The notes under the pieces are model-generated. The model made no database searches, was not told where the DNA came from, and saw only the letters and a list, made by a program, of their open reading frames with translations. A stretch of DNA of 64,000 bases, taken from Paenibacillus sp. S150 (GTDB taxonomy: Bacteria > Bacillota > Bacilli > Paenibacillales > Paenibacillaceae). A program made the position numbers and the translations under genes. Positions 59,288-64,000 of the stretch are shown here, piece after piece (position 1 is the stretch's first letter; each line of letters opens with the position of its first letter). The stretch is from contig NZ_JACBYI010000031.1 of assembly GCF_019352175.1 (NCBI RefSeq), positions 1 through 64,000 on the forward strand, read 5' to 3'.

Positions 59288-62200
59288 ATGAGCTCTTTCG
59301 TGCATTTGCATGTGCACAGCGAATACAGTTTACTGGACGGGGCGGCGCGCATTGCCGATCTTGTGCGCCGGGCCGGCGAATACGGCATGACATCGCTGGC
59401 GCTAACCGATCATGGAGTGATGTACGGGGCCATCCCCTTCTATAAAGCGTGCAGAGCAAGCGGCATTAAGCCGATTATCGGCTGTGAGGCCTATTTGACC
59501 GCAGGCTCGCGCCGTGAGCGGGGCAGCCGCAAGGACCAGCCGATCTACCACCTGATTCTGCTCGCCAAGAATGACACCGGATACAAAAACCTGATGCGGC
59601 TGATCTCCATCGGCCATCTGGAGGGCCAGCACTACAAGCCGCGGATTGATATGGAATCCCTTGCCGCCCATGCCGAGGGCATTATCTGCCTCAGCGCCTG
59701 TCTCGGCGGCGAGGTGCCGCAGCATTTGCTGCATGGACGCGAGGAAGAGGCGCGCAAGGCGGCGCTGCGGTACAAGGAGATTTTTGGCGAGGATTTCTAT
59801 CTCGAGCTGCAGGACCACGGGATTCCGGAACAAAAGCGGGTAAACCCGCAGCTGATCGCCCTGGCCGCCGAATGCGGCATTCCGCTGGTGGCGACGAATG
59901 ATGTGCACTATCTGGAGAAGGAGGATGCCGAGGTTCAGGACGTTCTGATCTGCATCGGCACCGGCAAAACGGTGGATGACGAAGAACGCCTGAAGATCGG
60001 TACGGACCAGCTGTTCCTCAAAAGCGGGGAGCAGATGGCCGCGCTGTTTCCGCATGTGCCGCAGGCGCTGGCGAACACGCTGGCGATTGCCGAGAAGTGC
60101 AATCTGGAGCTGACCTTCGGCGAGCATATTCTGCCGGCCTACTCTCCGCTCCCGGAGGGGATGGACGCGGCGGCATACCTCCGCGAGCTGTGCTGGAGCG
60201 GACTGGAAGACCGCTATGCGGATACGCCGCGCTGGTCTTCGCCCGAACAGAAGGAGGCCGCCGGGAAGCGGCTGGCTTATGAGCTGGGCGTCATTGAGAA
60301 TATGGGGTTCAGCGATTATTTTCTGATCGTCTGGGATTTTATCGCCTTCTGCCACCGTCAGGGAATTGTTACCGGCCCGGGAAGGGGGTCCTCTGCAGGC
60401 AGCCTTACCGCCTATTGCCTGCGGATTACCGATGTGGACCCGCTGAAGTACAACCTGCTCTTTGAGCGTTTTCTCAATCCGGAGCGCATTACGATGCCGG
60501 ATATCGATATCGACTTCAGCGATGAGCGGCGCGATGAGGTCATTGCCTACGTAGTGGACAAGTATGGCAAGGAGCATGTCGCGCAGATTATCACCTTTGG
60601 AACGATGGCGGCGAGAGCGGCGGTGCGGGATGTGGGCCGTGCGCTGAATCTGCCTTATAACGAGGTGGACAAGGCGGCCAAGCTGATTCCGGGACAGCTC
60701 GGCATCAGCATAACCCGAGCGCTGGAGGGGACTCCCGAGCTGAAGGCGCTGTACGAGGGCAATCCGAAGATCAAGGGCCTGCTGGACATGGCAATGAAGG
60801 TCGAGGGCATGCCGCGGCATGCTTCAACCCATGCGGCGGGCGTTGTGATCTCCAAGGGCGCGCTTACCGACAACGTGCCGCTGCAGGCGGGAAGCGAGAG
60901 TACAGCGCTGACCCAGTATTCCATGGAGCATCTGGAGAGTGTCGGCCTGCTGAAGATGGATTTTCTGGGGCTGCGCACGCTTTCCATTATTGAGCGCAGC
61001 ATGAACTGGATCACGGAGATGACCGGCAGTGCGCCTGATTTCCGGACCATTCCCGATGATGATCCTTTGACCTATGAGATGCTGGGTGCAGGGGAGACAA
61101 CCGGGGTATTCCAGATGGAGTCCGCAGGCGTGCGGCGTGTGCTTAAGGATATGAAGCCTACAGGCTTCGAGGACATTGTATCCGTGGTGGCGCTGTACCG
61201 TCCGGGTCCGATGGAATTTATTCCTAAATATATTGCAGGCAAGCATGGACAGATCGAAGTGGAGTATCCGCATGCCGATCTGAAGCAGATTCTGGACGAC
61301 ACCTACGGCATTATCGTCTATCAGGAGCAGATCATGCAGATTGCCTCGCTGATGGCAGGCTTCTCGCTCGGCGAGGCGGACCTGCTGCGCCGTGCGGTCT
61401 CCAAGAAGAAGCGGGAGACGCTCGACAAGGAGCGCGGCCATTTCGTGCAGGGCAGCCTCCAGCAGGGCTATACGGAGACGGATGCCAATGCCGTCTATGA
61501 CATGATCGTGCGGTTTGCCAACTACGGCTTCCCGCGTGCCCATGCCGCGGCTTATGGCGTCCTGGCCTTCCAGACGGCCTATCTCAAGGCCCATTATCCG
61601 GTGCAGTTCATGGCAGCCATGCTGACAGCCGTGATGGGCACCCACCGCAAGGTGGCGGAGTATGTGCTGGAATGCCGCCGGAGCGGCATCGGCGTGCTGC
61701 CGCCGGATGTGAACGAGAGCGGCGTGCTGTTCACCCCCGTTCCGGGTGAAGGCTCCGGGCATATCCGCTTCGGGCTGGGTGCGGTCAAGAATGTCGGCAC
61801 CCTGGCAGTGGAGAACATTATGGCGGTGCGCAAGGAGCGGCCGTTCGACAGCCTGCTCGACTTCTGCCGCCGTGTGGATCTGCGCATCTGCAACAAGCGC
61901 GTTGTGGAATCCCTGCTGCAGGCCGGGGCCTTTGACCGCCTGCCGGGCCACCGCGCACAGCTGCTCGCGATGCTGGACGAGACGGTGGAGGCCGCGCTGA
62001 AATGGCGCAAGGAGCGCGATGAGCTGCAGATCCAGCTCTTCGACGATCTGATCGAGACGCCGAACTGGGAAATCCGGTACCCGGATATCCCGGGCTTCAC
62101 GGTCACCCAGCAGCTGGAGCTGGAGCGGGAGCTGCTGGGCCTGTACCTGTCCGGGCATCCGCTCGACGATGCCGCGGAGCTGCTGGAGGAGCCGGGGATG

Positions 62201-63028
62201 CAGCGGCTGATGGATCTGGACGAAGCGGCGGATGAGAGCCAGACCGTGACAGCGGGCATGGTCGTGTCCGTCAAGGAAATCACCACAAAGGCCGGCAAAT
62301 CGATGGCCTTCGTGGAATGGGAAGACCAGATCGAGCGCTGCGAGGTCGTACTCTTCCCCGAGGTCTGGAAACGCAGCCGCGCCCTGATCGTGAAGGGCGC
62401 GCTGCTGGCCCTGCGCGCCAAGGTGCAGCAGGAGGACGAGGGCTTCAAGCTGCTGGCCGAAGAGGTCGCGCCGCTTGGCGCGGACACGCTCCGCGGCCTG
62501 CTGCAGCGCCGCAGCGCAGCCGCCGCCCGGGCCTCCGGCGCGGGCCGGGCGGCCACGGCCGGAGCGCCCGGAGGGGCTCCGGCCCCGCGGGCAGGCGCCG
62601 GAGGCACCGGCGCCTCCCGCAGCGGCACAGCCGGCGGAGCCGCGCCGGCTGCCGCCGGGCCGCGCGCTGCTTCGCACGCGGCCGTGTCTGCGCCGGAGGC
62701 GGCGCGGGCGGGCGCCCCGCCTCCGGCGCAGGGGCCCGGCGGCCGGAGCGGCCCGGCCGCCGGAGAAGCCGCTGCCCGGGATTCCGGGGCAGCGGGGAAC
62801 GGACAGCGTGTCTTTATCAAGATCACGCCGTCCGCCGAGAATCCGGCGCTGCTGTCGCGCCTCCAGGCGCTGCTGCAGACCCACCCCGGCCCGGCTGCCA
62901 CGCTGCTGTTCTATGAGAGCAGCCAGCAGCTGCTGGCGCTAAGCGACGGCTACCGGATCAAGCCCTCGGAGGAGCTGCTGACAGCCATCGAGGCCATGAT
63001 GGGGACCGGAACAGTAAGAATAAAATAA
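59288..63028 (+). CDS. dnaE: DNA polymerase III alpha subunit, DnaE
   Basis: This 1246-residue replicative polymerase, in Gram-positives, helps prime lagging-strand synthesis alongside PolC. A PHP domain spans residues 1-210 (FVHLHVHSEYSLLDGAARI). The palm domain carries the catalytic Asp pair in PDIDIDFSD near 404-412, with GPGRGSSAGSL just before. Finger and helix-hairpin-helix regions follow, and an OB domain at about 985-1065. Residues about 1072-1172 are an Ala/Gly/Pro/Arg-rich linker before a conserved C-terminal domain (VFIKITPSAENPALLSRLQA). The linker is extra compared with the 1115-residue B. subtilis protein. ATG 59288 follows GGAGGGAAGTGGGG. Confidence 0.97.
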   Translation: MSSFVHLHVHSEYSLLDGAARIADLVRRAGEYGMTSLALTDHGVMYGAIPFYKACRASGIKPIIGCEAYLTAGSRRERGSRKDQPIYHLILLAKNDTGYKNLMRLISIGHLEGQHYKPRIDMESLAAHAEGIICLSACLGGEVPQHLLHGREEEARKAALRYKEIFGEDFYLELQDHGIPEQKRVNPQLIALAAECGIPLVATNDVHYLEKEDAEVQDVLICIGTGKTVDDEERLKIGTDQLFLKSGEQMAALFPHVPQALANTLAIAEKCNLELTFGEHILPAYSPLPEGMDAAAYLRELCWSGLEDRYADTPRWSSPEQKEAAGKRLAYELGVIENMGFSDYFLIVWDFIAFCHRQGIVTGPGRGSSAGSLTAYCLRITDVDPLKYNLLFERFLNPERITMPDIDIDFSDERRDEVIAYVVDKYGKEHVAQIITFGTMAARAAVRDVGRALNLPYNEVDKAAKLIPGQLGISITRALEGTPELKALYEGNPKIKGLLDMAMKVEGMPRHASTHAAGVVISKGALTDNVPLQAGSESTALTQYSMEHLESVGLLKMDFLGLRTLSIIERSMNWITEMTGSAPDFRTIPDDDPLTYEMLGAGETTGVFQMESAGVRRVLKDMKPTGFEDIVSVVALYRPGPMEFIPKYIAGKHGQIEVEYPHADLKQILDDTYGIIVYQEQIMQIASLMAGFSLGEADLLRRAVSKKKRETLDKERGHFVQGSLQQGYTETDANAVYDMIVRFANYGFPRAHAAAYGVLAFQTAYLKAHYPVQFMAAMLTAVMGTHRKVAEYVLECRRSGIGVLPPDVNESGVLFTPVPGEGSGHIRFGLGAVKNVGTLAVENIMAVRKERPFDSLLDFCRRVDLRICNKRVVESLLQAGAFDRLPGHRAQLLAMLDETVEAALKWRKERDELQIQLFDDLIETPNWEIRYPDIPGFTVTQQLELERELLGLYLSGHPLDDAAELLEEPGMQRLMDLDEAADESQTVTAGMVVSVKEITTKAGKSMAFVEWEDQIERCEVVLFPEVWKRSRALIVKGALLALRAKVQQEDEGFKLLAEEVAPLGADTLRGLLQRRSAAAARASGAGRAATAGAPGGAPAPRAGAGGTGASRSGTAGGAAPAAAGPRAASHAAVSAPEAARAGAPPPAQGPGGRSGPAAGEAAARDSGAAGNGQRVFIKITPSAENPALLSRLQALLQTHPGPAATLLFYESSQQLLALSDGYRIKPSEELLTAIEAMMGTGTVRIK

Positions 63029-63102
63029 GAACATTTCCGCCCTTTTCCGCATACATTTAGGAAACCACAGGGCAAGGCCCGTGCGGAAAGGGGAATGCCA
63101 TC

Positions 63103-63603
63103 ATGTCCTATCAAATGGCAGCAGAGCTGCTGGAGCACAGGGGAGTAACGCTGGAGTCCATCGCTGAGATCGTATATATTCTGCAATCGGCTTATTATCC
63201 GGGATTAACCGGGGAAGAGTGCCTGGCAAGCGTCAAGGCGGTGCTCGGCAAAAGAGAGGTCCAGTACACGCTGATGACCGGCATCGCGCTGGATGAGATG
63301 GCCGAGAAACGGCTGCTTCCCCAGCCGCTGCAGGCGGTGCTGGAAGCGGATGAATCGCTCTACGGCGCAGACGAGACGCTGGCGCTCGGCATCACGAACG
63401 TATACGGGATGATTGGTCTGACGGGATTTGGTTATCTTGACAAAATAAAGCTGGGAATTATCGGGAAATTGAACGATGATAAAGGAAGCATTCATGTATT
63501 CCTGGACGATCTCGTCGCCGGAATTGCGGCTGCGGCTTCGGCCAGAATCGCCCATCGGCATGAAGGCGCGAAGGTGTATCCCCACGTGACGGGAACGGAA
63601 TAA
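63103..63603 (+). CDS. Phosphatidylglycerophosphatase A-like protein (YutG type)
   Basis: This 166-residue protein has no strong membrane helices. The pattern AAELLEHRGVTLESIAEIVY and ITNVYGMIGLTGFGYLDKIK, then VFLDDLVAGIAAAASAR, is that of the short PgpA/YutG family. PgpA removes phosphate from phosphatidylglycerophosphate; the Firmicutes members are less studied. GGAAAGGGG precedes the ATG. It lies 74 bases after dnaE. Confidence 0.85.
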   Translation: MSYQMAAELLEHRGVTLESIAEIVYILQSAYYPGLTGEECLASVKAVLGKREVQYTLMTGIALDEMAEKRLLPQPLQAVLEADESLYGADETLALGITNVYGMIGLTGFGYLDKIKLGIIGKLNDDKGSIHVFLDDLVAGIAAAASARIAHRHEGAKVYPHVTGTE

Positions 63604-63664
63604 TTGCCCGGCTGAGAATCGCCGGATACGGCCCCCCGGTCTGAATTCCTTCACCCGGCTCCTG

Positions 63665-63694
63665 TTGCGGGAAAAAAGAAAACTGTGTTATCAT
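63665..63694 (+). promoter_or_regulatory. Candidate promoter before the 62-codon gene
   Basis: TTGCGG (63665-63670), an 18-base spacer and TATCAT (63689-63694), 55 bases ahead of the start. Confidence 0.55.
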
Positions 63695-63749
63695 GATTCC
63701 ATTATACGGGATACGGCTGGGAATTTAGATTAGGGAGGCTTTGCAGGGC

Positions 63750-63938
63750 ATGTGGACGGTAATTTATATAGCGCCTACCGCCAAAGTGGCGGATATGATT
63801 CAGAGCAAGCTTACGGAAGAAGGATTTCTGATAAAATGCCGTCCGATCAATATGTCCAAGCAGCAGTTTGAGATTCTGGTTCCTTCGGGTGAGCTTGAGG
63901 AAGTGCAGGAAGTCCTTAATCTGATTCTGCATCCCTGA
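63750..63938 (+). CDS. Small conserved protein upstream of accD
   Basis: This 62-residue protein (MWTVIYIAPTAKVADMIQSK to NLILHP) has an alternating strand-helix pattern like a ferredoxin-like or ACT-size fold. GGGAGG precedes ATG 63750 by 13 bases; an ATG at 63741 is closer to that site and would add three residues. The location between the dnaE region and accD is typical of Paenibacillus as I remember it. Function unknown. Confidence 0.75.
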   Translation: MWTVIYIAPTAKVADMIQSKLTEEGFLIKCRPINMSKQQFEILVPSGELEEVQEVLNLILHP

Positions 63939-63988
63939 ATAAACTTTTTGAGTTCATTCGCAAATAAACGGCTGAAGAGGTGCGACCC

Positions 63989-64000
63989 TTGTTCAAAGAT
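63989..64000 (+). CDS. accD: Start of accD (acetyl-CoA carboxylase beta subunit), cut by the window end
   Basis: TTG TTC AAA GAT would read MFKD, and AccD proteins of this group begin with a similar M-(L/F)-K-D. GAAGAGG lies eight bases before the TTG. The call depends on gene order after dnaE and on four codons only. Confidence 0.5.

Noticed and set aside
60824..62884. Antisense open frames of 435-686 codons over dnaE
   Set aside because: dnaE is certain; these are codon-bias shadows with Arg/Ala/Ser-rich low-complexity content.

Overview
The window is bacterial chromosome from a spore-forming Gram-positive. Paenibacillus is the best fit. Evidence: GGAGG-type ribosome sites with many TTG/GTG starts, YesM/YesN-type two-component systems beside sugar ABC transporters, secreted multimodular polysaccharidases, Spo0A boxes before abrB, and sporulation genes (yheA/YheC-YheD, ytrI-ytrH) next to dnaE and the start of accD. 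No rRNA, tRNA, CRISPR array or intact transposase gene was seen.

Layout. 1-890: repeats and a C-rich tract. 0.9-10.1 kb: a sugar import and alpha-galactosidase block (two permeases, divergent kinase/regulator, binding lipoprotein, GH36 enzyme). 10.1-12.9 kb: a large repeat island holding abrB with Spo0A boxes, then a 51-bp tandem array and a HAD phosphatase. 14.0-21.2 kb: a lone response regulator, a stand-alone AraC domain, and an operon of FAD oxidoreductase, permease, HyuA-like hydantoinase and an ImmA/IrrE-like HExxH protein. 21.9-33.5 kb: a polysaccharide block with GH12, a 1406-residue GH9 enzyme and a divergent PL8 lyase of xanthan-lyase type, followed by a kinase and a binding protein. 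33.8-41.5 kb: a HEAT-like protein, a second repeat island, an SGNH hydrolase, a decayed binding protein, a GH35 beta-galactosidase and a decayed secreted protein. 41.7-45.8 kb: an iron-siderophore import operon whose binding protein is joined in frame to an AraC regulator. 46.0-53.5 kb: five tandem YheC/YheD-type ATP-grasp genes with a GNAT gene, then yheA. 53.8-64.0 kb: small membrane/lipid-type genes, ytoI, nested mobile elements, ytpI, ytrI, ytrH, dnaE, a PgpA-like gene, a 62-codon gene and the first codons of accD.

How it works together. The PL8 and GH9 genes are divergent and their shared 313-bp promoter region carries two different direct-repeat operators plus CcpA-type sites. The PL8 operator recurs, with the same spacing to the -10 box and to a cre-like site, before the lone response regulator at 14.05 kb. 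This suggests that this regulator and the kinase at 30.4 kb form one split system controlling the polysaccharide genes. Glycans cut outside the cell would be imported by ABC transporters whose binding proteins sit here but whose ATPase is encoded elsewhere.

The most unusual non-coding content is a set of modular intergenic repeats. It includes a 105-bp near-perfect palindrome in three copies, a hairpin element in about eight copies, two separate 51-bp tandem arrays whose hairpin stems differ by compensating changes, and two inverted-repeat elements inserted into one repeat copy with clean target duplications. A different copy of that repeat carries what looks like the excision footprint of one of these elements.
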